Shown: positions 1-7,519 of the stretch, piece by piece
How the letters are laid out: each line of letters starts with the position of its first letter
Numbering within the stretch: position 1 is the stretch's first letter
Origin: Bacteroidetes bacterium ADurb.Bin145
GTDB lineage: Bacteria; Bacteroidota; Bacteroidia; Bacteroidales; VadinHA17
DNA length: 64,000 nt
Reading direction: 5' to 3'
Assembly: GCA_002070505.1 (NCBI GenBank)
Contig: MWDJ01000007.1
Location: 62,001-126,000 of the forward strand
Notes under the pieces: generated by a model
What the model was told of the DNA's origin: nothing
What the model saw: the letters and a program-made list of their open reading frames with translations, nothing else
Database searches by the model: none
Translations under genes and position numbers: made by a program

Positions 1-468
1 TGTCCTTGAAACCTGCACTCCTCCGAATGACCTGGTATCAAGAGTGCCGCCATAATCCCGCGCGAAAGGGACCCCCAGTGCGGTAAAATGATCTATTACT
101 TCATTACTCACTTCCGCTGCCCTGTACACATTAGCTTCACGGGCCCTGTAATCACCTCCCTTTATCATGTCATAGAACAGCCTGTAAACAGAATCACCAT
201 CGTTCTGGTAGTTCTTTGCGGCGTTTATACCACCCTGGGCAGCAACTGAATGAGCTCTGCGGGGAGAATCCTGGTAACAGAAAACCTTGACCTGATAACC
301 CAGTTCTCCAAGTGACGAAGCAGCACTTGCTCCTGACAAACCTGTACCAACAACAATTATTTCAAGTTTTTTCCTGTTGGCAGGGTTCACGAGCTTAACC
401 GACGCCTTGTATCTGGTCCATTTCTGTGAAAGAGGCCCCTCCGGGATCTTAGAAATAAGTTTTTCCAT
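1..468 (-). CDS. sdhA: Succinate dehydrogenase / fumarate reductase flavoprotein subunit, N-terminal part
   Basis: The gene is cut by the left window edge, so only about 156 N-terminal residues are seen. Reading the minus strand from the ATG at 468 gives [17 protein letters not shown], then an FAD-binding dinucleotide fold with [21 protein letters not shown] and the flavin-attachment region [17 protein letters not shown], whose His is the usual covalent FAD ligand. This is the long Bacteroidota SdhA/FrdA form, the catalytic subunit that interconverts succinate and fumarate at the inner membrane. It lies 14 bases downstream of sdhC on the same strand, giving the usual sdhC-sdhA order; sdhB would be expected just outside the window. 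Confidence 0.95.
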   Translation of the reverse strand, partial: MEKLISKIPEGPLSQKWTRYKASVKLVNPANRKKLEIIVVGTGLSGASAASSLGELGYQVKVFCYQDSPRRAHSVAAQGGINAAKNYQNDGDSVYRLFYDMIKGGDYRAREANVYRAAEVSNEVIDHFTALGVPFARDYGGTLDTRSFGGVQVSRT

Positions 469-482
469 AGTGTAGAAGTTTT

Positions 483-1127
483 CTATCTGAAAAGCCAGAT
501 CGTTAAAGAGATAAATGCAAAACCGGCCGGTAATATGATTGCATAAACCCAGGCCAGAACATTAATTAAAGGAGTCCAAATCCTGTGATTAAGTCCTAGT
601 GTCTGGAAAGCAGAGGAGAAAGCATGATAAAGATGCAATCCGAGTAATACAAAACATGTAAGGTAGATATAATTGTATGCCGGGATCTTGAAAAGAGTAT
701 GGGCGACCGAGTAGAAATCTTCAGGATCACCAGGGACGAAACCAAGCCTTATAAAATAAAAGTTGAAAAAGTGAAGGATAAGGAAAGTCAGCACTGATGC
801 CCCTGTCCAGATCATGAACTTTGAGAAGAAAGAAGTCTTCGACCTCTGACCGCTCGCATAACCTACCGGGCGTGCCAGCCAATTCTGGATCTGTATATAG
901 ATGCCATAAAAAACATGGATAAGAATTGCTGCAATAAGAACAATCTCGATCACTTTGATTACAGGGAAGGTAGCCATGAAATGAGCAGCCTTGTTGAAAG
1001 GTGCAGGATCGCTTTTAAGGAGCATCAGGTTTATGACAAGATGGACAGGGAGAAAGAGCAGCAGGAACAGACCTGCAATCGCCATCACGAACTTCCTGGA
1101 TATGGATGAAAAAAGGATCTTGTTCAT
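483..1127 (-). CDS. sdhC: Succinate dehydrogenase / fumarate reductase cytochrome b subunit
   Basis: The 214-residue protein has five hydrophobic helices and histidines placed as in the di-haem cytochrome b anchors of Bacteroidota and epsilonproteobacterial quinol:fumarate reductase (HLVINL near 28, HVFYG near 71, [19 protein letters not shown]). It anchors the flavoprotein and iron-sulfur subunits and passes electrons to or from the quinone pool. It is the first gene of the sdhCA unit: sdhA starts 14 bases past its stop. The ATG at 1127 directly precedes a typical first helix ([18 protein letters not shown]), so the start is secure. Confidence 0.93.
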   Translation of the reverse strand: MNKILFSSISRKFVMAIAGLFLLLFLPVHLVINLMLLKSDPAPFNKAAHFMATFPVIKVIEIVLIAAILIHVFYGIYIQIQNWLARPVGYASGQRSKTSFFSKFMIWTGASVLTFLILHFFNFYFIRLGFVPGDPEDFYSVAHTLFKIPAYNYIYLTCFVLLGLHLYHAFSSAFQTLGLNHRIWTPLINVLAWVYAIILPAGFAFISLTIWLFR

Positions 1128-1174
1128 TTATATTAAAAGTTATCAGGTTAACTGCCAGTGTCAGGGACTAGTCA

Positions 1175-1206
1175 TAAAAATAAGATTATTTAATCACATT
1201 AACAAT
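1175..1206 (-). promoter_or_regulatory. Candidate Bacteroidota promoter for sdhCA
   Basis: Reading the minus strand, ATTG (1206-1203) is followed after 20 bases by TATTTTTA (1182-1175). This is one mismatch from TTTG and one from TAnnTTTG, the Bacteroidota -33/-7 elements. The sdhC ATG is about 48 bases downstream. The call rests on pattern and position only. Confidence 0.35.
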
Positions 1207-1239
1207 GAAGAATATCTATCCTGTAATATTTAATAGCAT

Positions 1240-1247
1240 TACCTTTG
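1240..1247 (+). promoter_or_regulatory. Candidate -7 element upstream of the alpha/beta hydrolase
   Basis: TACCTTTG matches the Bacteroidota -7 consensus TAnnTTTG exactly and lies 16 bases before the ATG at 1264. No clear -33 TTTG is seen at the expected distance, so only half of the promoter is supported. Confidence 0.35.
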
Positions 1248-1263
1248 CAGGAAAACAATTCAG

Positions 1264-2061
1264 ATGGGTAAATATTTTCATCATAGTTCAGGAAAGTTAT
1301 TTTATACCGATCATGGCAGCGGGATACCTGTGATCTTCGTTCATGGATATCTTGAGACTTCGGCCGTGTGGAGCGGTTTCGCAGAAGATCTTGCAGACAG
1401 GTTCAGGGTGATAACAACAGATCTGCCAGGTCATGGTAAATCTGATATATTAGGAGCCGTTCATTCAATGGATCTTATGGCTGGTGTCCTGTATGATCTT
1501 ATTGTTAGCTTACATACCGGCCCTGTTTTTATGGTCGGTCATTCAATGGGAGGGTATGTCACAATGGCTTTCGTTGATAAGTTTCCTGATATGCTTACCG
1601 GTTACTGCCTTTTCCATTCACATCCCTTCGCCGATACACCGGAGGCAATAGCAAAAAGGGAGATGGAAATTAAGCTGGTACGGGCAGGAAATAAAGATAA
1701 GATGTTTCCGGAAAGCATATCTAAGCTGTTTGCCAGGAATAATCTGGAAAAATTTGCAGGTGCTGTGGCACGATCAGAGGAAATTGCAGCTGATATTCCG
1801 GCCGATGGTATTGTTGCCGTACTGAAAGGAATGATGGAGAGGCCGTCACGAGTTAAAATAATGGAAGAAGGTAAGGTGCCGTGTCTCTGGATCCTTGGCA
1901 CCCACGACAGTCACATCAATTGCGATAAGATACAGGAAAGAGTTAAATTACCCTCAAATGCCAGAGTTGAAATTCTTAAGAATTCAGGTCATATGGGATT
2001 CATTGAAGAGAAAGAAATATCTCTGGACGTGCTGACTAAATTTATCAAAAATCCAGGATAG
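1264..2061 (+). CDS. Alpha/beta-hydrolase fold protein
   Basis: The 265-residue protein has a complete alpha/beta-hydrolase layout: oxyanion-hole segment IFVHGYLET near residue 25, nucleophile elbow GHSMGGYV near 94 (Ser in GxSxG), a mobile cap region around 125-200, an acidic residue in GTHDSHI near 217 and catalytic His in NSGHMGF near 243. No signal peptide is seen, so it is probably cytoplasmic. Substrate cannot be assigned; related proteins act on small esters, haloalkanes or acyl chains. It is divergent from sdhC and ends 6 bases short of the S41 protease stop on the other strand. Confidence 0.85.
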   Translation: MGKYFHHSSGKLFYTDHGSGIPVIFVHGYLETSAVWSGFAEDLADRFRVITTDLPGHGKSDILGAVHSMDLMAGVLYDLIVSLHTGPVFMVGHSMGGYVTMAFVDKFPDMLTGYCLFHSHPFADTPEAIAKREMEIKLVRAGNKDKMFPESISKLFARNNLEKFAGAVARSEEIAADIPADGIVAVLKGMMERPSRVKIMEEGKVPCLWILGTHDSHINCDKIQERVKLPSNARVEILKNSGHMGFIEEKEISLDVLTKFIKNPG

Positions 2062-2067
2062 GGATCT

Positions 2068-3672
2068 TTATACACTGTCATCCAGAAACTGGATGGCATA
2101 TTTAAGTGTACTATCAATCTGCTCCCATATAGGGTAAGCTCCTTTATTATCCAGAATATTACGTGCAATGTATCCTTTAAGCTGAACAAGGATGAAATCC
2201 CCTGATATTTTCAATCCGGAGGGATCGGGTTTGACAGAATTCCTGCCTGCATAATCAATAAATCCTTTCATCAGGTTCTGTTTGTCAAGATAGTTTTCGA
2301 GTTCTTTCGGATTTGTATATTTGTTCAGGACATCCCGGTTGTTTTCAGTATATTTTAATGCATACTGGTAGATCAGAGGTCTCACCTTTACAAAATATGG
2401 TGAGATCATTGATGTATCATAGGGTACGAATTTATCAGGCATTATTCCTCCTCCACCATAGACGGTCCTTCCGTGACTTGTGGAGTATCTGAGTGAATCC
2501 GAGAAATGGATGCTGTCGGATACAATAAATTCATTCCTGTTAAACCTGGTATTAAGATCTTCGGAATATTCCTCAAATCCATTATTATACGGTTTCTGGA
2601 TCGATCTCCCTGAAGGAGTATAGTATCGTGCTACAGTCAGTCTCAGACCTGATCCGTCAGAGAAGGAAACGGGTTCCTGGACCAGTCCTTTACCAAAAGA
2701 TCGTCTCCCGATAATTGTTCCTCTGTCATTATCCTGGATAGCTCCGGCAAGGATCTCGCTGGCTGAAGCAGTGGTCTCATCGATCAGTATTACCAGATTC
2801 CCGGTTTCAAATTTACCGCCACCTCTTGCCCTGAATTCATTTCTTGGCTGGGCTCGTCCTTCTGTATAAACAATAAGCTGCCCTTTGCCCAGGAATTGTT
2901 CAGCTATCTCAATTGCAGCTTCCATAATTCCCCCTGAGTTGCCTCGCAGGTCAACTATCAGCTGCGTCATACCTTCTTCCTTAAGCTGTGAAAGAGCTTT
3001 CATGAATTCATCGTATGTGGATAGAGCAAAATTGGTTATTCTTATATATCCGGTACTTGAATTAACCATGTAGGCAACATCAATACTTGTGAGCGGGATC
3101 TTGTCACGTGTAATATTAAAAGTAAGAAGACTATCCTGACCTTTCCGGAGGACGCTTACCTTAACTTTTGTTCCCCGCGGACCTTTTAGCATTGACATGA
3201 CCCTTTCGTCACTGATTCCTGTGCCCGCTATCAGTGAATCATTTACATATATTATTTTATCTCCCGCAAGGATACCAATTTTTTCAGAAGGTCCATTGGG
3301 TATCGTGCTAATTATTAGTATTGTATCGCTAAGATTACTAAATGATATCCCAATTCCTTCAAAATTTCCCTGAAGTGGTTCGTTGGCTCTAATAAAGTCC
3401 TTGGCAGGAATGTAAACGGTATGAGGATCGAGTTTCTTCAGAATCGCGGGAATAGCTGATTCAATAAGGTCATTGCGGTTAACAGAATCGACATAACTGG
3501 TTTCAATTATATTCAGGATACTGTTTAGTTTATCACTTCTGGGTCTTATGCTTGTATGTTGCGGTTCATTGCTTTTTCTGGGGAGATAAAATCCTATCAG
3601 AACACCAAAAACTACTGATAATGCCAGCATTAACGGAAGTAATATGCTCCTGTTTGAATTATTGTTGTTCAT
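2068..3672 (-). CDS. S41-family carboxy-terminal processing protease
   Basis: From the preferred ATG at 3672 the protein is 534 residues and starts MNNNNSNRSILLP followed by one membrane-anchoring helix. A longer reading to 3702 would overlap the upstream gene by more than 40 bases and put charged residues before the anchor, so it is less likely. A PDZ domain (GIGISFSNL to SVLRKG) precedes the peptidase core, which carries VDLRGNSGG, the nucleophile in TASASEILAGA and the general-base Lys in RRSFGKGLVQ. Such enzymes cut C-terminal tails of envelope proteins on the periplasmic side. Its start overlaps the 3' end of the deaminase gene by 14 bases, so the two are probably co-transcribed. Confidence 0.92.
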   Translation of the reverse strand: MNNNNSNRSILLPLMLALSVVFGVLIGFYLPRKSNEPQHTSIRPRSDKLNSILNIIETSYVDSVNRNDLIESAIPAILKKLDPHTVYIPAKDFIRANEPLQGNFEGIGISFSNLSDTILIISTIPNGPSEKIGILAGDKIIYVNDSLIAGTGISDERVMSMLKGPRGTKVKVSVLRKGQDSLLTFNITRDKIPLTSIDVAYMVNSSTGYIRITNFALSTYDEFMKALSQLKEEGMTQLIVDLRGNSGGIMEAAIEIAEQFLGKGQLIVYTEGRAQPRNEFRARGGGKFETGNLVILIDETTASASEILAGAIQDNDRGTIIGRRSFGKGLVQEPVSFSDGSGLRLTVARYYTPSGRSIQKPYNNGFEEYSEDLNTRFNRNEFIVSDSIHFSDSLRYSTSHGRTVYGGGGIMPDKFVPYDTSMISPYFVKVRPLIYQYALKYTENNRDVLNKYTNPKELENYLDKQNLMKGFIDYAGRNSVKPDPSGLKISGDFILVQLKGYIARNILDNKGAYPIWEQIDSTLKYAIQFLDDSV

Positions 3673-4129
3673 AAATGTCATTTTCCGTATCAATATACAC
3701 AATCTCTATACCTGCCCGCTTCAGGAGATCAAGGCCGTCTGTCAGCCTGTATTTATCGCAGTAAACAACTCTCTTAATGCCTGATTGAATAATAAGTTTG
3801 GCGCATTCCAGGCAGGGGGATGAAGTAACGTAAAGAGTGGAATTTTCACTTGAGTTATTTGATTTTGCCACCTTGGTTATCGCATTAGCTTCAGCATGAA
3901 GCACATATGGCTTTGTGACGTTATTCTCATCTTCACAAACATTTTCAAATCCTGAAGGCGTGCCATTATACCCGTCTGATATAATCATCTTCCCTTTAAC
4001 GATAAGAGCTCCTACCTGCCGTCTCTTACAATAGGAATTCTTTGCCCAGATAAGTGCCATTTCCAGATACCTCTTGTCAAATGCAATCTGTTTCTCTCCG
4101 TACGGTTTTATACAATCATTATCTGCCAT
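3659..4129 (-). CDS. dCMP deaminase family protein (zinc-dependent)
   Basis: The 156-residue protein carries the zinc signature of the cytidine/deoxycytidylate deaminase family: HAEANAI (zinc His and catalytic Glu) near residue 79 and PCLECAKL with its two zinc Cys near 107. The N-terminal segment RYLEMALIWAKNSYCKRRQVGALIVK and the GYNGTPSGFENVCED segment are typical of bacterial dCMP deaminases (ComEB-like), which convert dCMP to dUMP for thymidylate synthesis. The length fits. It overlaps the start of the downstream S41 protease gene by 14 bases. Confidence 0.9.
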   Translation of the reverse strand: MADNDCIKPYGEKQIAFDKRYLEMALIWAKNSYCKRRQVGALIVKGKMIISDGYNGTPSGFENVCEDENNVTKPYVLHAEANAITKVAKSNNSSENSTLYVTSSPCLECAKLIIQSGIKRVVYCDKYRLTDGLDLLKRAGIEIVYIDTENDIYEQQ

Positions 4130-4358
4130 GATCCCTGTTGGTGCGAAATTTTAAAGTGAACAAAGTTAAATATTTAAAGAATCCTTGCTCTGAAAAGCAT
4201 TGAAAATTTTATTCGGGGTGAACATCTGTTTTAGCGACCGTGAAGAAGAATTATTTATGTCAAGGCCTGAGGCAGGAGGTAAATAAATTCCTTGGAGGGC
4301 GATTCAATTTTATTATTTCAATTAATATTCGTATGTTTACAACATTAAGCAAATAGTC

Positions 4359-4682
4359 ATGAATAAATCTCATAAATTCGATGAGTCACTTCAGGAACTG
4401 GCTGGTTTCTCAAAAGTAATTTCACATCCTGCCCGACTTGCAATATTAAAATATCTCGCGGAATCCAATATGAGTATTTCCGGGGAGATATCAGGATTCA
4501 TCCCCCTGAGCAGGACAACCGTATCACAACATCTATCTGAGCTCAGACGGGCTGGATTGATAGACAGTGAGATTAATGGATTAAAAGTCAGTTATCGACT
4601 CAACAGGAAGACAATGAAGAAATTCAGTAAATCATTCAAAAAATTCTTCTCATTTTTGAAAGATTCTTCAACGGAACAGTAA
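4359..4682 (+). CDS. ArsR/SmtB-fold transcriptional regulator
   Basis: The 107-residue protein is a winged-helix regulator: helix SKVISHPARLAILKYLAES (residues 18-36), recognition helix LSRTTVSQHLSELRRAGLI (51-69) and wing SEINGLKVSYRLN. The usual metal-binding Cys motif of ArsR/SmtB sensors on the third helix is absent; the equivalent stretch reads MSISGEISGF. It may therefore sense something other than arsenite or zinc/cadmium, or be constitutively dimeric. It heads a co-directional run of five genes to 7466 and is the obvious candidate to control it. The 230-base upstream gap holds no other gene I can support. Confidence 0.85.
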   Translation: MNKSHKFDESLQELAGFSKVISHPARLAILKYLAESNMSISGEISGFIPLSRTTVSQHLSELRRAGLIDSEINGLKVSYRLNRKTMKKFSKSFKKFFSFLKDSSTEQ

Positions 4683-4760
4683 GAATGATAAATTCATTTA
4701 AATTCAATGATTCCATTATGACAGATGAAAATAATATAGTAATGATTAATTAGTATCGCA

Positions 4761-5201
4761 ATGAAAAAAGAAGAAAAAGCTGTCGGCTATCACAGAAAAA
4801 AATATAATTGTTCGCAGGCTGTATTTACTGTTTTTGGCCCGGATTTCGGCATTTCGGAAGACGACTGCCTGAAGCTGGCCAGTGCTTTCGGAGGAGGGAT
4901 GGGCAGGAAGCAGCACGTTTGCGGAGCTGTCACAGGAGCTCTGATGGCACTGGGTCTGAAATACGGAATGGGATTAAATGATCCGGAGGATAATAAAATT
5001 GCGACTTATGCCAAATCCCGGGAATTCTTCAGGGAATTCAGGAAATTAAACGGTTCGATTGTGTGCAGGGGCCTTCTTGATGATCTTGATTTAAATAATC
5101 CTGATGATTTCAGGCAGATAGTTGATCAGAATCTGTTTGAGATCAAATGTGAAAAATATATGGCTGATGCCGTTAAAATTGTCGAAAGACTCATTAAATG
5201 A
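4761..5201 (+). CDS. C_GCAxxG_C_C family cysteine-motif protein
   Basis: The 146-residue protein matches the C_GCAxxG_C_C (redox-active, putative) family: NCSQAVF near 17, GGGMGRKQHVCGAVTGALMALGLKYG around 46-70, then IVCRGLL near 100 and EIKCEKYM near 132. The spacing of four conserved Cys suggests a redox centre or metal ligand set. The biochemical role of the family is not established. It follows the ArsR gene by 78 bases and precedes dgkA by 18, so it is probably part of the same unit. No signal peptide is seen. Confidence 0.82.
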   Translation: MKKEEKAVGYHRKKYNCSQAVFTVFGPDFGISEDDCLKLASAFGGGMGRKQHVCGAVTGALMALGLKYGMGLNDPEDNKIATYAKSREFFREFRKLNGSIVCRGLLDDLDLNNPDDFRQIVDQNLFEIKCEKYMADAVKIVERLIK

Positions 5202-5219
5202 ACATATAAAACAATTATT

Positions 5220-5603
5220 ATGGAATCCGGTAACAGGTTGGGTTTGCATAGCCGGTATCAGAGTATCAGGTTTGCTGTAAATGGCATAAAAACTCTCTTC
5301 AGAGAAGAGAAAAATGCGGTAATTCAGTTGCTGATTTTTGCTATGGTAATCATAGCGGGATTTTTTTCCAGACTGTCAGATACAGAATGGATTTTAATAA
5401 CAACAGTAAGTATGTTTGTATTTGCTTGTGAATGTTTTAATACTGCACTGGAAGATCTTTCTGATTTCGTGACCGGAGAAAAGAATGAAAAGATCAGGAA
5501 GATCAAGGACCTGGCAGCGGGTGGAGTCCTGATCTCAGCTTTAGGTGCTGCTATTACAGGTATGATAATTTTTTTTCCACGATTTTTAGACCTGTTTAAT
5601 TGA
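5220..5603 (+). CDS. dgkA: Diacylglycerol / undecaprenol kinase family protein
   Basis: The 127-residue membrane protein has the short DgkA layout: an amphipathic N-terminus (SIRFAVNGIKTLFREEKNAVIQ), three transmembrane helices and the signature FACECFNTALEDLSDFV near residues 62-79, where the family normally has a conserved NTAIE-like metal/ATP motif. DgkA homologs phosphorylate diacylglycerol or undecaprenol in the inner membrane and so recycle lipid carriers. Gaps to neighbours are 18 and 37 bases, consistent with an operon with the ArsR-led genes. Confidence 0.88.
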   Translation: MESGNRLGLHSRYQSIRFAVNGIKTLFREEKNAVIQLLIFAMVIIAGFFSRLSDTEWILITTVSMFVFACECFNTALEDLSDFVTGEKNEKIRKIKDLAAGGVLISALGAAITGMIIFFPRFLDLFN

Positions 5604-5640
5604 TGATTATTATTGAAATATTAAAACAGGAGGTTCAGAA

Positions 5641-6087
5641 ATGAGTTTAAAATTGATTCTTCTTGCCGTATTTGGGATAGCTATGGCTCATCTTGAGGGA
5701 GTTGTTGTTGTTTACCTGAGGAAAGCGCTTGGCATACTTGATACAGAATCAAATAATGAAGCTGTAAAAACATTTCCTAAAAGATATTTGCAAATTGAAA
5801 TGACAAGGGAAGCGGCAACGATTATCATGCTTCTTGTGATAGCATATCTAGTCGGAACATCATGGGTTGAAAGAGGGATATTTTTCCTCTGGACATTTGC
5901 ATTCTGGGATCTTTTTTATTATGTATCACTTTATATTTTAATAAAATGGCCCCCGACCTTCAGGACAACTGATGTGCTTTTCCTTATCCCGGTTCCATGG
6001 ATCTCCCCTGTATGGTTTCCGATAGCTGTTTCGTCAGTCACAATAATTGTTATTGTCGTCCTTTATATATTAAACATTCTTAATTGA
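5641..6087 (+). CDS. Small integral membrane protein of unknown function
   Basis: The 148-residue protein is mostly hydrophobic with about four predicted helices (residues 3-22, 58-73, 76-97 and 116-145). I do not recognise a family. Notable features are an acidic/basic segment between helices 1 and 2 (LDTESNNEAVKTFPKRYLQIEMTRE) and a Trp/Phe-rich third helix. AAACAGGAGG at 5625-5634 is an unusually good ribosome binding site for this window, positioned just before the ATG at 5641. It sits between dgkA and the MFS gene in the same direction. Confidence 0.6.
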   Translation: MSLKLILLAVFGIAMAHLEGVVVVYLRKALGILDTESNNEAVKTFPKRYLQIEMTREAATIIMLLVIAYLVGTSWVERGIFFLWTFAFWDLFYYVSLYILIKWPPTFRTTDVLFLIPVPWISPVWFPIAVSSVTIIVIVVLYILNILN

Positions 6088-6122
6088 CCCCATCTTTGGT
6101 AATCTGATATAATCCACATTCA

Positions 6123-7466
6123 TTGATAGAAAAGCTGCATATCACATCCAGGATCAAAACAATTTTCAGATCTCTTCAGTACAGGAATTATCGCCTGTTT
6201 TTTGGCGGGCAGAGCATTTCACTTATAGGGACATGGATGCAGAGAATTACGATGCCGTGGTTAGTGTATCACATGACGGAATCAACAGTTATGCTTGGAT
6301 TGGTGAGTTTTGCTGGTCAGATTCCTACTTTTATACTTGCACCATTTGCAGGAGTTCTTACAGACAAGTTCAATAAATATAATGTTCTGCTTGTCACACA
6401 GATCATATCGATGCTTCAGGCTTTTGCTCTTGCAATACTTGCGCTGAGTGGCATTATAGAAGTGTGGCACATAGTTGTATTAAGCATTATTCTCGGTTCT
6501 GTAAACGCTTTCGATGTCCCCACAAGACATTCGTTCCTTATTGAGATGGTTGAGAAGAAAGAGGATCTCGGCAATGCAGTGGCACTTAATTCCATGATGT
6601 TCAACGGAGCAAGGTTAATAGGCCCTTCTATAGCAGGATTAATGCTTGTAACAACCGGGGAAGGAATCTGTTTTCTGATAAATGCAATCAGTTATATTTT
6701 CGTTATCATTTCCCTTATATTGATGAATTTCCCGAAGAAAGGACTTAAAGAAAAAACAGACAGTTTGTTGAAGGATCTACGCGAAGGATGGACCTATACA
6801 TTCGGTTTTGCCCCTATAAAACATCTTATTCTCCTGCTTGGGCTTGTCAGCCTTATGGGTACATCTTATCAGGTACTTATGCCGGTTTTTGCGCGTGATA
6901 TCCTTGAAGGCGGTTCTGATACTTATGGTTTTCTTATGGGATCGGCGGGCCTTGGAGCATTGGTTGGAGCATTATTCCTTGCCTCAAGGGAAAGTGTTAT
7001 AAAACTAGGAAGGATAATTCCACTGGCTGCGGCAGGTTTCGGTATCATGCTGGTAGCTTTGTCTTTTACCCGGTTTATGTCATTGTCATTAGTGTTCATG
7101 CTCTTCATCGGAGCCGGTCTGATGCTTCATACTGCAGCCAGCAACACGATATTACAGACAATTACTGATGATGACAAACGTGGAAGAGTGATGAGTTTTT
7201 ATACAATGGCTATTATGGGTACTGCCCCATTTGGAAGCCTTCTTGCAGGGGCCCTTGCAAAACTAATTGGCACTCCTTTGACAATAATGATCGGTGGAAT
7301 ATCCTGCATGGCAGGAGCATTATCCTTTTATCGTAAACTACCGGAATTGAAAAGAAAAGTCAGGCCTGTTTATGTTAAAATGGGTATCATCCCTGAAGTT
7401 GCCACCGGACTGCAGTCAGCTGTAGAACCTGTTGCAAAATCCACAGTCATAAACTCAAAGAATTAA
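6123..7466 (+). CDS. MFS exporter (MFS_3 / EntS-like)
   Basis: The 447-residue protein is a major-facilitator permease. The N-terminus RSLQYRNYRLFFGGQSISLIGTWMQRI is the opening of MFS_3/EntS-like exporters, and GVLTDKFNKYNVLL is the loop 2-3 motif. About 12 helices follow. The start must be TTG at 6123: an in-frame TGA lies at 6105-6107 and the next Met is about 40 residues into conserved sequence. Members export siderophores or drugs, but the substrate here is unknown. It is last in the ArsR-led run; the loose link to a DUF5916 outer-membrane protein 53 bases downstream leaves room for an export role. Confidence 0.85.
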   Translation: MIEKLHITSRIKTIFRSLQYRNYRLFFGGQSISLIGTWMQRITMPWLVYHMTESTVMLGLVSFAGQIPTFILAPFAGVLTDKFNKYNVLLVTQIISMLQAFALAILALSGIIEVWHIVVLSIILGSVNAFDVPTRHSFLIEMVEKKEDLGNAVALNSMMFNGARLIGPSIAGLMLVTTGEGICFLINAISYIFVIISLILMNFPKKGLKEKTDSLLKDLREGWTYTFGFAPIKHLILLLGLVSLMGTSYQVLMPVFARDILEGGSDTYGFLMGSAGLGALVGALFLASRESVIKLGRIIPLAAAGFGIMLVALSFTRFMSLSLVFMLFIGAGLMLHTAASNTILQTITDDDKRGRVMSFYTMAIMGTAPFGSLLAGALAKLIGTPLTIMIGGISCMAGALSFYRKLPELKRKVRPVYVKMGIIPEVATGLQSAVEPVAKSTVINSKN

Positions 7467-7519
7467 CTTATTCGATTATTTTTGAGAAATTTTTATTGCC
7501 AATTTTTCAGCATTTTATT

